Part shown: piece after piece, positions 33,930 to 43,161 of the stretch
How positions within the stretch are numbered: position 1 is the first letter of the stretch
How the letters are laid out: every line of letters starts with the position of its first letter
DNA from: an uncultured Fulvivirga sp.
Lineage (GTDB): Bacteria > Bacteroidota > Bacteroidia > Cytophagales > Cyclobacteriaceae
Length of the DNA: 64,000 nucleotides
Reading direction: 5' to 3'
NCBI GenBank assembly: GCA_947500555.1
Contig: CANMSE010000001.1
Coordinates: forward strand, 496,001-560,000
Notes under the pieces: generated by a model
Database searches by the model: none
Told to the model about the DNA's origin: nothing
Seen by the model: only the letters and a program-made list of their open reading frames with translations
Program-made: the position numbers and the translations under genes

Positions 33930-35051
33930 TTGCCTCAGTCTTTAAAAAATAGTCAAATAGTCATTGTAGGTGGTGGGCTTTCCGGCCTAACATGCGCTAT
34001 TCTACTGGCAAGAAAGAATTTAAAAGTCACACTATTTGAGAAAAAGACCTACCCTTTTCATCGTGTTTGCGGAGAGTATATCTCTAATGAAGTCTTACCA
34101 TTTCTAGAGGCGAATAAACTCTTACCAAATGAAATTCAGAAGGCAGACATTTCAAAATTTCAACTATCCTCCATAGCGGGAAAATCTGAAACCATAAATC
34201 TCGGTCAAGGAGGCTTTGGAATAAGTCGATATTTGCTCGATGACTACTTAGCAAAAATTGCAATTAAAGATGGTGTCGATATCATCCATGATCGGATAGA
34301 AAATATTTCATTTGCTAATGACGAATTCACGCTAATTCAAAAATCTTCTGATTCAATAACAGCAGATGTAGTTATTGGAGCTCATGGTAAACGCTCATTA
34401 ATAGACAAAAAACTACAGAGGACATTCATCAATAAATCCTCACCTTATGTAGGTATTAAACACCACATTCATTACAATTTTGATACTGATACTGTCGCCC
34501 TTCATAATTTTCCGGGCGGCTACTGCGGAATTAATGCAATCGAAAATGGCAAATTCAATTTGTGCTATTTAAGCCATCGTTCAAACCTTAAAAAGCACCG
34601 GAACATTCAAGTGATGGAAAAAAATATTCTGAGTAAGAACCCTCATTTGAGAAGCATTTTCAATGAAGCAGAGTTTCTTTTTGAAAAACCTGAGGTAATC
34701 AATGAAATATCTTTTGAAACAAAAAGTCCTGTTGAAGATCATATTTTAATGTGTGGTGATGCTGCAGGTATGATTACTCCCCTTTGTGGAAATGGAATGG
34801 CGATGGCTATTCATAGCGCCAAAATACTATCTGAGGAGGTGATTGACTATTTTCAGCATGTAAACCGCTTAAAACTCGAAGAAACATATAAGAAAAAATG
34901 GAGCACCATATTCAAGACGCGGCTGGCAGTGGGTCGGCATGTTCAAAAGCTTTTCGGGTCGGGTACACTTTCAGGAATTGGAGTTAATTTGCTTAAAATA
35001 AAACCATTGGCCAGAGGAATCATTAAACAAACCCATGGGCAACCTTTCTAG
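33930..35051 (+). CDS. FAD-dependent oxidoreductase of the type III PKS cluster
   Basis: 373 aa, initiated at TTG, as no in-frame ATG precedes the nucleotide-binding motif. The Rossmann motif IVIVGGGLSGLTCAILLARK (about 10-29), then FHRVCGEYISNEVLPFL (about 43-59) and the second FAD motif CGDAAGMITPLCGNGMAMA (about 274-292) place it with the geranylgeranyl-reductase/aromatic-monooxygenase flavoproteins. In this setting it may hydroxylate or oxidise a polyketide phenol, perhaps to a quinone, or reduce a prenyl chain. It converges on the UbiA gene (4-bp overlap of stops). Confidence 0.85.
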   Translation: MPQSLKNSQIVIVGGGLSGLTCAILLARKNLKVTLFEKKTYPFHRVCGEYISNEVLPFLEANKLLPNEIQKADISKFQLSSIAGKSETINLGQGGFGISRYLLDDYLAKIAIKDGVDIIHDRIENISFANDEFTLIQKSSDSITADVVIGAHGKRSLIDKKLQRTFINKSSPYVGIKHHIHYNFDTDTVALHNFPGGYCGINAIENGKFNLCYLSHRSNLKKHRNIQVMEKNILSKNPHLRSIFNEAEFLFEKPEVINEISFETKSPVEDHILMCGDAAGMITPLCGNGMAMAIHSAKILSEEVIDYFQHVNRLKLEETYKKKWSTIFKTRLAVGRHVQKLFGSGTLSGIGVNLLKIKPLARGIIKQTHGQPF

Positions 35052-35914
35052 AAAAAGATATATAGAACGAGGAAAAAAACATTCAGGCTTAAGGAAGAAA
35101 TAAAGTTCAACCGCATAGTGCTATCAAAATCAGCTGAACTTTGATCTCTTCTTACCTTTACATACCAATAGAAAAAATAGGCTACTACAGGAGCCATGGC
35201 TACAAAATAAATTACTACTACGGAGATAGAATAATAGGTATAAAAATAAAGCGTAAACAAAGCTGATGAAATAGAAAACATCGCCATGACAAAATGGAAA
35301 GTCCCCAAAATACCTAATTTCAGACTTAACGTGATATCCCCTCGCTTGGCATCTTCTTCATGTTGGTAAATTTGTGTCATTGGGTATGAGCCCCAGAGCA
35401 TAATGGAAGTGAGCAATGCTGCTTGCAAAAGTTGAGGTGATAAAACATCAGAAGTACTTCCGTTGGTAATTCCTACATATGCCATTAGAAAGGTAAAGAA
35501 ACCCTGAAAAAATCCTGCGATGAACCAGCTGGCAAATGGATATTTCTTGATCCGTATCAAAGGATGGCTGTACGCCTTCGAAACCAAGCCATAAGCCAAC
35601 AGCATGACAACAAAAGGAAAGTTATATGCCCCTAGTAGAAGTGCAAGGCCATCAAAAATCAAGGCTAAATAATAAAGCTCGCGACTTACTTTTGGGGGCT
35701 TTTTTAACCCTCCAATGCTTCCTTCATCTTTATCAAAATAGCTGTTATATCCATTACTAGCAGGATACAAAAACAAATGCAGTATGATGAAAACAATAAG
35801 GGCATAAATTATATTAACTTCATTGATTGAAGCCAGTGAAAATAGATAAACTGGCAACAAGAAAAACGAGAATGGGATGCGAAGGTGAAGCCAGCTAGAT
35901 CGTTTGAACATCAA
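35048..35914 (-). CDS. UbiA-family prenyltransferase of the type III PKS cluster
   Basis: 288 aa with about eight or nine membrane helices. Both Asp-rich motifs are present: NGYNSYFDKDEGSIGG (about 54-69, N-x3-D-x-D form) and YQHEEDAKRGDITLSLKLG (about 181-199). UbiA enzymes attach a polyprenyl chain to an aromatic acceptor. It is the only minus-strand gene in the cluster, converging on the FAD oxidoreductase and divergent from the PKS across 48 bp, so it probably shares a control region with the PKS. The acceptor is inferred to be the PKS product. Confidence 0.85.
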   Translation of the reverse strand: MMFKRSSWLHLRIPFSFFLLPVYLFSLASINEVNIIYALIVFIILHLFLYPASNGYNSYFDKDEGSIGGLKKPPKVSRELYYLALIFDGLALLLGAYNFPFVVMLLAYGLVSKAYSHPLIRIKKYPFASWFIAGFFQGFFTFLMAYVGITNGSTSDVLSPQLLQAALLTSIMLWGSYPMTQIYQHEEDAKRGDITLSLKLGILGTFHFVMAMFSISSALFTLYFYTYYSISVVVIYFVAMAPVVAYFFYWYVKVRRDQSSADFDSTMRLNFISSLSLNVFFLVLYIFF

Positions 35915-35962
35915 AGAATATTTAGTACCAAGATATTAATTTTTAAGTATTATTGACGGTAG

Positions 35963-37039
35963 ATGAAGAGTAAGATTACATCCATTGGGACAGCCGTTCC
36001 AGCATATAAAATTACACAACAGCAGGCTTTAGATTTTATGGTCAAAATCAATGACTTTAATTTGGAGCAAAGGCATGGACTCGAAGTTTTATATAGAGCA
36101 AGTGGAATACAATCGCGACATACAGTTTTAGAAGATTATACTAAACTTGAAGGTTTCGATTTTTACCCTAACAATAATTCCCGGTCGCTTCCTTCTACTA
36201 AAGATAGAATGCGAACTTACTATTCTGAAGCTATTAAATTGAGTGTTGTGGCCACATCAGATTGTATTGGCCAATCTAATATTGAACTTTCAGAGATCAC
36301 TCACCTAGTCACTGTTTCATGTACTGGAATGCATGCCCCAGGACTTGATTTAGAATTAATTGAGCACCTAGGACTTAAAAACACCATTCAAAGAACAGCA
36401 ATTAATTTTATGGGTTGTTATGCTGCATTTAATGCAATGAAAGTAGCCGATGCATTTTGCAAATCAGGCGAAGCAAAAGTCCTTATCGTTTGTACAGAGA
36501 TCTGTAGCCTGCATTTTCAAAAAGGAGATAACGAAGACGATCTGTTGGCAAATGCACTTTTTGGAGATGGTAGTGCTGCCGTACTGGTTGAATCAACTTC
36601 AACTGCTACCAAATCATTGGAGATTTCGGAATACCAATGTGACGTGCTTCCCTCAGGAAAACAAGAAATGGCCTGGAGTATTGGGGACTTTGGCTTTGAA
36701 ATGAAGTTGTCTAGTTATGTGCCATATATCATCCAAAATGGTATCAATCATCTCTTAAAAAGAATTGATCAATCTTATGATTTCTATGCTATCCATCCTG
36801 GTGGAAAGAAGATTCTTAAGGTTATTGAAGAAGCTTTAGATATATCAAAAGATCAAAATACTTTTTCTCATGAAATATTAAAGACCTGTGGGAATATGTC
36901 CTCACCGACCATCTTGTTCGTCATTAAGAAGGTTTTTGATGCACTCTCAGAGAGTGATGACCACAAGTCTATCTTGGCCATGGCTTTTGGCCCTGGGCTT
37001 ACATTAGAAAGTATGACTCTAAATGTTAAGTATGCCTGA
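35963..37039 (+). CDS. Type III polyketide synthase
   Basis: 358 aa, chalcone/stilbene-synthase superfamily. The catalytic triad is intact: Cys152 (NFMGCYAAF), His278 (AIHPGGKKIL) and Asn311 (CGNMSSPTILF). The VSCTGMHAPGLDLELIEHLGL segment (about 118-138) and the C-terminal MAFGPGLTLESM are also typical. The enzyme condenses an acyl-CoA starter with malonyl-CoA to a resorcinol, pyrone or phloroglucinol. The protein aligns more with bacterial alkylresorcinol/alkylpyrone and PhlD-like synthases than with KAS III. It overlaps the downstream methyltransferase by 17 bp. Confidence 0.95.
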   Translation: MKSKITSIGTAVPAYKITQQQALDFMVKINDFNLEQRHGLEVLYRASGIQSRHTVLEDYTKLEGFDFYPNNNSRSLPSTKDRMRTYYSEAIKLSVVATSDCIGQSNIELSEITHLVTVSCTGMHAPGLDLELIEHLGLKNTIQRTAINFMGCYAAFNAMKVADAFCKSGEAKVLIVCTEICSLHFQKGDNEDDLLANALFGDGSAAVLVESTSTATKSLEISEYQCDVLPSGKQEMAWSIGDFGFEMKLSSYVPYIIQNGINHLLKRIDQSYDFYAIHPGGKKILKVIEEALDISKDQNTFSHEILKTCGNMSSPTILFVIKKVFDALSESDDHKSILAMAFGPGLTLESMTLNVKYA

Positions 37040-37736
37040 CCTCTCAAAGCGATCTGATGAAGTCGAATTGATGGATGATCTGGAGTGCTCCGGGGAAATT
37101 ATTGACCAAACATTAAGAGAGTTGGAAGTCATTAACAAATGGCTGGGTGGTAACAAGGTCACACTAAATGGTCTGGGCAAATTGTTAGTAGATCAGACAG
37201 ATGAAATTAGCATAGCGGACTTAGGTTGTGGCGGTGGCGATATGTTAAAACTCATCGCTCAATGGGGTAAAAAGAAAGGACTCAAGTTAAAACTAATTGG
37301 AGTTGACGCTAATCCACATATTATTGAATTTGCCAAAAGAAATTGCTTAAAATTTCCAAATATCGAATTTGAAATAGTTGATATTTTTTCGGAACAATTT
37401 AAGGCTCAATCCTATGATATTATCACTTCTACACTTTTTACCCACCACTTCAATAACCAAGAATTAGTATCTTTCTATTCCACCTGGCTCAAGCAAGCAA
37501 GAATAGGAATAGTCATCAATGATCTCCATAGACATTGGCTTGCTTATTATTCGATTAAATTACTGACAGCTCTCTTTTCAAAATCAGAAATGGTTAAAAA
37601 TGACGCGGCCGTATCAGTAATGCGCTCTTTCAAAAAATTGGATTTAAAAAATATACTAAGAGAAGCAGGCATCTTAAACTACTCATTAAAATGGATGTGG
37701 GCGTTCCGTTGGCAGTTGGTTATTAACAAGAAATAG
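37023..37736 (+). CDS. SAM-dependent methyltransferase of the type III PKS cluster
   Basis: 237 aa. Motif I is IADLGCGGGDMLKLIAQW (about 64-81), the acidic motif II loop is GVDANPHIIEFAKRN (about 93-107), and motif IV lies in YDIITSTLFTHHF. The lead-in SKRSDEVELMDDLECSG resembles the N-terminus of methyltransferases found beside bacterial type III PKS genes. It would O- or C-methylate the polyketide ring. The 17-bp overlap with the PKS gene shows translational coupling. A small bulged hairpin (37740-37763) follows. Confidence 0.88.
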   Translation: MLSMPDLSKRSDEVELMDDLECSGEIIDQTLRELEVINKWLGGNKVTLNGLGKLLVDQTDEISIADLGCGGGDMLKLIAQWGKKKGLKLKLIGVDANPHIIEFAKRNCLKFPNIEFEIVDIFSEQFKAQSYDIITSTLFTHHFNNQELVSFYSTWLKQARIGIVINDLHRHWLAYYSIKLLTALFSKSEMVKNDAAVSVMRSFKKLDLKNILREAGILNYSLKWMWAFRWQLVINKK

Positions 37737-37739
37737 CCT

Positions 37740-37763
37740 TGATCTTACCGATGGTAAAGATCA
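37740..37763 (+). terminator. Possible hairpin after the PKS-methyltransferase unit
   Basis: TGATCTTACC (37740-37749) pairs with GGTAAAGATCA (37753-37763) with one bulged base, just after the methyltransferase stop. The following bases are TCTTTC rather than a clean T-run, so termination is uncertain. Confidence 0.35.
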
Positions 37764-37823
37764 TCTTTCAATAGCCAATGATTCTTTCTAATTTGAAGTA
37801 TTATCTGATTACAATTATCGACT

Positions 37824-40800
37824 ATGAAAAAGACAATATTCCTAATCTCAATAATAGCTATCTCACTGAATGTCAGTGGCCAAAGAAAAAAACAGGCTAC
37901 CGCTCCAAAGAAAGAAGAAATTGGTCTCTCCGGATTAAAATTCAGATCCATAGGGCCCGCTATTACCTCTGGAAGAGTTTCGGATTTTGCCGTTAATCCT
38001 GACAACCCAAAAGAGTATTATGTAGCCACATCTGCTGGTGGAGTATGGAAAACTACCAATGCCGGTACAACTTATACACCAATATTTGATTCTCAAGGGA
38101 GTTACTCTATTGGTTGTGTGACCATGGATCCAAATAACTCGAATATCATTTGGGTTGGTACGGGAGAGAATAACAATCAACGGAGTGTTTCTTACGGTGA
38201 TGGAGTTTATAAATCAGTCGATGGAGGAGCTTCCTGGGAACATGTAGGACTAAAATCAAGTGAGCATATCGGGAATATCATTGTGCATCCGAATAATTCT
38301 GATGTGGTATATGTATCAGCTATAGGTCCTTTATGGAGTAGTGGAGGTGAGCGTGGGCTATATAAAACCAATAATGGTGGTAAATCATGGAGTGCTGTTC
38401 TGACTGTTGACGAACATACCGGAGTCAATGAGGTAGTTATGGACCCAAGAAATCCGGAAATATTATACGCAAGTACTTTCCAACGAAGAAGACACGTATT
38501 CACCTACTTAGGAGGCGGTCCTCAATCTTCGATACATAAGAGTACAGATGGTGGTGCCACCTGGACTAAAGTCAGTAACGGCCTACCGTCCGTTGACATA
38601 GGCAGAATAGGTTTAGCTATAGCTCCATCAAATCCAGAGACTATTTATGCCATTGTTGAAGCTGCACAAGGTAAAGGCGGGTTTTTCAAATCTACCAATG
38701 GTGGAGCCTCATGGGCAAAACAAGGTGACTATAATTCTTCAGGGAATTACTACCAAGAAATCGTTGTAGATCCACTTGATGAAAATGTCATTTATGGCAT
38801 GGATACGTGGATGCAGGTTTCCAGGGATGGAGGCAAAACGTTTAGCAATTTGGGAGAAGATACAAAGCATGTGGATAATCATTGTCTTTGGATAGACCCT
38901 AGCGATACACAACATTTAGTAGCAGGCTGTGACGGAGGTATTTATGAAACATTTGATGGAGCAGCTACCTGGCAATTCAAGGCTAATCTTCCAATCACTC
39001 AATTTTACAAAGTAGCAGTCGATAACGCTGAACCATTCTACTTCATTTACGGAGGCACGCAAGATAATTTCAGCATGGGAGGCCCTTCGAGAACAATTAG
39101 CGGCAATGGAATAGCCAACTCTGAATGGTTCATGACACATGGCGGTGATGGATTTGAATCAGCTATCGATCCTGATAATCCGAACATTGTTTACGCTCAA
39201 TCACAATACGGCTATTTAGTTCGTTATGATAAACAGAGCGGAGAAGAACTTGGCATTCAGCCACAACCAAGAAAAGGCGAAGATGCTTACCGATGGAATT
39301 GGGATGCTCCTCTTGAAGTCAGTACTCATAAACCTGGCAGGTTATATTTTGCTGCCAACAAACTATTTAAAAGTGACGACCGAGGAAATAGCTGGGACGT
39401 TATAAGTGATGACCTTACGGCCCAAATTAATAGAAATGAACTGAAAGTGATGGGTAAAATATGGAGTACAGATGCTGTAATGAAAAATCAGTCTACCTCT
39501 CCTTATGGAACTATTGTGGCGTTCTCAGAATCTCCGAAAAATGAAAATCTTCTTTATGTTGGTACTGATGATGGTCTTATACAAGTCACTGAAAATGGTG
39601 GATCTAATTGGTTTAAAGTAACAAACGTCTCTGGTGTCCCTGCAAGAACCTATGTCAATGAAGTGTTAGCTTCCAAGCATAGTGAAAATGTGGTTTACGC
39701 AGCATTCAACAATCATAAAAATGGAGATTTTAAGCCATATATCTACAAGAGTAATAATAAGGGAAAAACTTGGACGTCTATATCAAATGACCTTCCTTCG
39801 AGAGGATCAGTCTATGCCATAGAAGAAGATCACATAGATGCCAACCTATTGTTTGTGGGGACAGAATTTGGCGTTTTCTATTCCGACAATGGTGGAAGTT
39901 CATGGACACAATTGAAATCTGGCGTTCCGACCATCGCTGTTCGAGATATCGCTATTCAGGAAAGAGAGAATGATTTGGTTCTTGGGACATTTGGAAGAGG
40001 CTTTTATATTCTGGATGACTATTCGGCATTGAGGAATATTAAAACATTAGAAAGTGAGTCTGCCAAACTCTTACCTGTACGAGATGCCTTTGCTTTTGAA
40101 TACAAGTATCCGTTAGGCCTTCCTGGCAAGTCATTCCAGGGAGATGACTACTACCTTGGCGAAAATCTTGGATCTGAAGCTATTTTCACTTACTACCTTA
40201 AAGATGAAATCAAGTCAAAAAGAGATCAACGTCTGGATAGAGAAAAAGAATCGGCTGACGATCGCTATCCTACCTATAACGAGTTAAAGGCAGAGCAGGA
40301 AGAAGAAGACCCTTATTTGTTATTCACTATTAAAAACGCTCAGGGAGAGGTAGTGCGAAAATTAACCACCAAACCTTCTACAGGCGTAAATAGAATTAAC
40401 TGGGACCTGCGTGTAGCTTCCACTAATCCGATAAATTTAGTACCTCCTGCATTTTACAATCCATGGGGTGGGAATGACAGGGGAACATTAGTGCCTCCGG
40501 GAAGCTACTCTGTTGCTCTATCACAATATGTTGATGGTACCTTCACCAACTTAGGTGAGCCTGTATCTTTCAATGTTAAATCGCTGAACAATACCGTCAT
40601 GCCAGCCGAGGATAGAGAAGCTCTTGCCGACTTCCAGGATGAGGTCAATGAGCTTTCTCGTGTAGTAAGTGGCGCTCAAAATAGCATACGTGAATTAAGA
40701 AATGAATTAAGGCATATTAAAGAAGCGATTAATAGAAGTTCCGGTAGCCAAATGGAACTGACAAAAGCATACTCAGATTTTAATAAAAAACTGAACGAAA

Positions 40801-41078
40801 TTAACGTTGGTATTAATGGTGATCGTGTGGCCGGCCAGCTAGATATAGACAGACCAATGTCAGTGGCTGGTAGATTGGGCAACATTCAGTATGAAATGTT
40901 CTATTCTACCTCCACACCTACAAAAACACATAAAGAGAGTCTGGCGATAGCAAAAGAAGAGTTTCAACCACACCTGACTTCTTTAAGGCAGCTTATTAAA
41001 GAAGACCTTGTGAGATTACAAGCTCGGCTTGAAGATGCTGGAGCACCTTATACTCCTAATAGAGTGATGGTGCCTTAA
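37824..41078 (+). CDS. Secreted VPS10/sortilin-like beta-propeller protein with Asp boxes
   Basis: 1084 aa. Signal peptide (about 1-19, ending SGQ). Ten or so Asp-box (BNR-type) repeats of form S-x-D-x-G-x-x-W run from about residue 80 to 700, for example SVDGGASWEHV, STDGGATWTKV and SDNGGSSWTQL, predicting one or two propellers as in VPS10/sortilin-like proteins. A C-terminal roughly 300 residues hold a beta-sandwich-like part (about 820-920) and a helical, coiled-coil-like part (about 935-1075). Such proteins are often labelled glycosyl hydrolase, but no catalytic set is recognisable. Probably secreted or surface-bound; function unknown. Confidence 0.85.
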   Translation: MKKTIFLISIIAISLNVSGQRKKQATAPKKEEIGLSGLKFRSIGPAITSGRVSDFAVNPDNPKEYYVATSAGGVWKTTNAGTTYTPIFDSQGSYSIGCVTMDPNNSNIIWVGTGENNNQRSVSYGDGVYKSVDGGASWEHVGLKSSEHIGNIIVHPNNSDVVYVSAIGPLWSSGGERGLYKTNNGGKSWSAVLTVDEHTGVNEVVMDPRNPEILYASTFQRRRHVFTYLGGGPQSSIHKSTDGGATWTKVSNGLPSVDIGRIGLAIAPSNPETIYAIVEAAQGKGGFFKSTNGGASWAKQGDYNSSGNYYQEIVVDPLDENVIYGMDTWMQVSRDGGKTFSNLGEDTKHVDNHCLWIDPSDTQHLVAGCDGGIYETFDGAATWQFKANLPITQFYKVAVDNAEPFYFIYGGTQDNFSMGGPSRTISGNGIANSEWFMTHGGDGFESAIDPDNPNIVYAQSQYGYLVRYDKQSGEELGIQPQPRKGEDAYRWNWDAPLEVSTHKPGRLYFAANKLFKSDDRGNSWDVISDDLTAQINRNELKVMGKIWSTDAVMKNQSTSPYGTIVAFSESPKNENLLYVGTDDGLIQVTENGGSNWFKVTNVSGVPARTYVNEVLASKHSENVVYAAFNNHKNGDFKPYIYKSNNKGKTWTSISNDLPSRGSVYAIEEDHIDANLLFVGTEFGVFYSDNGGSSWTQLKSGVPTIAVRDIAIQERENDLVLGTFGRGFYILDDYSALRNIKTLESESAKLLPVRDAFAFEYKYPLGLPGKSFQGDDYYLGENLGSEAIFTYYLKDEIKSKRDQRLDREKESADDRYPTYNELKAEQEEEDPYLLFTIKNAQGEVVRKLTTKPSTGVNRINWDLRVASTNPINLVPPAFYNPWGGNDRGTLVPPGSYSVALSQYVDGTFTNLGEPVSFNVKSLNNTVMPAEDREALADFQDEVNELSRVVSGAQNSIRELRNELRHIKEAINRSSGSQMELTKAYSDFNKKLNEINVGINGDRVAGQLDIDRPMSVAGRLGNIQYEMFYSTSTPTKTHKESLAIAKEEFQPHLTSLRQLIKEDLVRLQARLEDAGAPYTPNRVMVP

Positions 41079-41126
41079 GTATGGGAGTAATATCAATAGC
41101 TCATTCATATGAAAATTTCAATATTC

Positions 41127-41165
41127 AGTTATATTTGTGGATTGAATTAATCCACAAATATAACT
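41127..41165. promoter_or_regulatory. Perfect 17-bp-arm inverted repeat at the start of the DUF3857 gene
   Basis: Arms 41127-41143 and 41149-41165 are perfectly complementary with a 5-nt spacer (GAATT). The right arm ends 1 nt before the ATG at 41167. The left arm contains TATATTTG (41130-41137), an exact Bacteroidetes -7 match, and the right arm its mirror image on the other strand. It could be an operator overlapping the promoter, or a hairpin that hides the start codon in mRNA. No T-run follows, so it is not a standard terminator. Confidence 0.6.
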
Positions 41166-41166
41166 C

Positions 41167-43161
41167 ATGATGAAAAGCCTCTTAATTGCACTACTAACAT
41201 TTTGCATCTCGTTTTCCTACGCTCAAAAACCTCCTTTTAAGGTTGGAAAGGTCAGTGAGGAGGAAATTAAGATGAGTGAATGCTCTTTTTACCCTGAAGC
41301 CAAGTCTATGATTTTGGCTGAATATGGAGACCTCAAATTTATATACAGCAATGAAGATGGTTTCAAATATGAAATGTCGGTCGCAGTAAGGAAGAAAATT
41401 TTTGATATAACCGATGCAGATCAGGGAAATATAAAGTTACGCGTCTATCATCCCATTAGAGGTTCTTCAAGAGAGGACATATCTTCTCTAAAAGCATATT
41501 CCTATAATCTAGTTGGCAATAAAATACAAAAAGAAAAATTGAGTGGTAATGAATACTTCGAAACTCGTTTGAATGACTATTGGGTAGAATTCAGTTTTGC
41601 TATTCCCAATATTCAGTCGGGTTCTGTCATTGAATATTCTTATACCAAAACTTCAGAATTTTTAAATAGCTTATCAACCTGGGTTTTTCAATCTAATGTC
41701 CCAACCGCACATAGTGAATTCAGATTTACCATTCCAGAATTTTATAATTATCAAATATCTCAAGTTGGCAATGTATCGTTTGGGGAAAAAGAAACAAAAA
41801 ACGTAAATGAGAGCTTCACTTATAATTGGCGCTCGGACCCACAAAGGGGAGGAAAAGTTGAAACAGGTACGAGTACAATAGAATCCAATAGCCGCTGGCA
41901 AAGATTAGTAATGAAAAACATAGTTCCTGTAGAAAATGAACCCTACATGAATAATAAATCTGATGTGCCTGGCCGTTTAGAGTTTCAACTGGTCTCAACA
42001 AAGTTTCCGAATAAACCTGTGAAATATGTTGCTGGTAATTATATTAAATTTAATGAAGAATTACTTTCGCACAGCGCTTTTGGGGATCGACTGGACAAAG
42101 GAAGCTTTGCAAAAGATTTAATTGAAGAGCTGCCATCAAAATCAGATTTAGAAAAAGCTACTGGGATCTACACTCATATAGCTAATCATTTTGATTGGAA
42201 TGAATTCAATAATTTTTTAAGTGCAGAAGCCGGAAAACAAGCCTATAATAATAAAAATGGAAATATTGCTGACATCAACTTGTCCCTGATAGCTGCGTTA
42301 AGAGAAGCAAATATAAAGGTCAATCCAATAATTTTAAGTACGAGAGGACACGGAATAGTTCACCCAGTTTATCCTTCTTATCAAGATTTTAATTATGTTA
42401 TAGGAGCTTTAGAAATAGATGGAAAACTTTTATTTGCTGACGCAAGCTCACGTCTCCCTATTGGTCAATTGCCTCTAAAATGTAGAAATGGAAAAGGTTG
42501 GTTAGTCGATGAGGCAGGTGGTAAGTGGATTGATTTGAAGCAAGGAGCTGTGTATTCCGAATTAAGTATGCTGAATACTGAATTTGACGGAACTGAGTTA
42601 GTTACCCATGTAAGTCAAAAAGAGTCTGGCTATGCAGCGTTTAATGTTAATAGAGATCTTCTTAGAATATCAAAAGATGAATTTGCGAAAAAAATAGCCA
42701 CCAAATTCGATGAGGTAGAGCTGGAAAATTTTAGTGTTGATGATCCCGTTTCTATTTCTCAGCCAGCTTCATTAAAATATGACATTGTAAGATCGATAGA
42801 TGATGCGCATGTAATATACTTGCAACCAATAATGCTTGGTTCAATTACTAGTAATCCATTTAAAAGAGCGGAAAGGTTTTCCCCAATAGATTTTCCATAT
42901 TCACAATCATATAAGGTGATTTCTCAAATTACCATCCCTGATGGCTATAAAGCTGAGCTTCCTGAGCCTGCTCTTGTGAAATTACCTGATGGCCAAGGGA
43001 CCTTTACTTTTAATCTAAGTCAAGCAGGAAATACTATTAATGTTATTAGCGATGTAAAAATTAATAAGACAGATTTTAGCATTAATGATTATCCCTTACT
43101 GAAACAGTTCTATCAAATTGTGGCAGAAAAAAATCAGGAGATGATTGTATTAAAAAAGTGA
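41167..43161 (+). CDS. DUF3857 protein with inactive transglutaminase-like domain
   Basis: 664 aa. Signal peptide (about 1-19, ending SYAQ), an N-terminal DUF3857 domain (about 55-240) and a transglutaminase-like core (about 320-440). In the core the nucleophile position, normally in G-x-C, reads GNIADINLSLIAALREA, so the Cys is absent; the later ILSTRGHG and FADASS elements remain. A beta-rich C-terminus follows. It is predicted to be periplasmic or surface-located and non-catalytic. It overlaps the next, paralogous gene by 4 bp (GTGA) and is preceded at once by a long palindrome. Confidence 0.85.
   Translation: MMKSLLIALLTFCISFSYAQKPPFKVGKVSEEEIKMSECSFYPEAKSMILAEYGDLKFIYSNEDGFKYEMSVAVRKKIFDITDADQGNIKLRVYHPIRGSSREDISSLKAYSYNLVGNKIQKEKLSGNEYFETRLNDYWVEFSFAIPNIQSGSVIEYSYTKTSEFLNSLSTWVFQSNVPTAHSEFRFTIPEFYNYQISQVGNVSFGEKETKNVNESFTYNWRSDPQRGGKVETGTSTIESNSRWQRLVMKNIVPVENEPYMNNKSDVPGRLEFQLVSTKFPNKPVKYVAGNYIKFNEELLSHSAFGDRLDKGSFAKDLIEELPSKSDLEKATGIYTHIANHFDWNEFNNFLSAEAGKQAYNNKNGNIADINLSLIAALREANIKVNPIILSTRGHGIVHPVYPSYQDFNYVIGALEIDGKLLFADASSRLPIGQLPLKCRNGKGWLVDEAGGKWIDLKQGAVYSELSMLNTEFDGTELVTHVSQKESGYAAFNVNRDLLRISKDEFAKKIATKFDEVELENFSVDDPVSISQPASLKYDIVRSIDDAHVIYLQPIMLGSITSNPFKRAERFSPIDFPYSQSYKVISQITIPDGYKAELPEPALVKLPDGQGTFTFNLSQAGNTINVISDVKINKTDFSINDYPLLKQFYQIVAEKNQEMIVLKK

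Noticed and set aside
35963..37039. Reading the PKS as a flexirubin/dialkylresorcinol DarB-type ketosynthase
   Set aside because: The Cys-His-Asn triad context (GCYAAF, HPGG, GNMSSP) is that of type III PKS, and no DarA-like or aryl-polyene genes are present.
37824..41078. Glycosyl hydrolase or sialidase assignment
   Set aside because: Asp boxes are structural propeller motifs; the sialidase arginine triad and catalytic Tyr/Glu cannot be identified.
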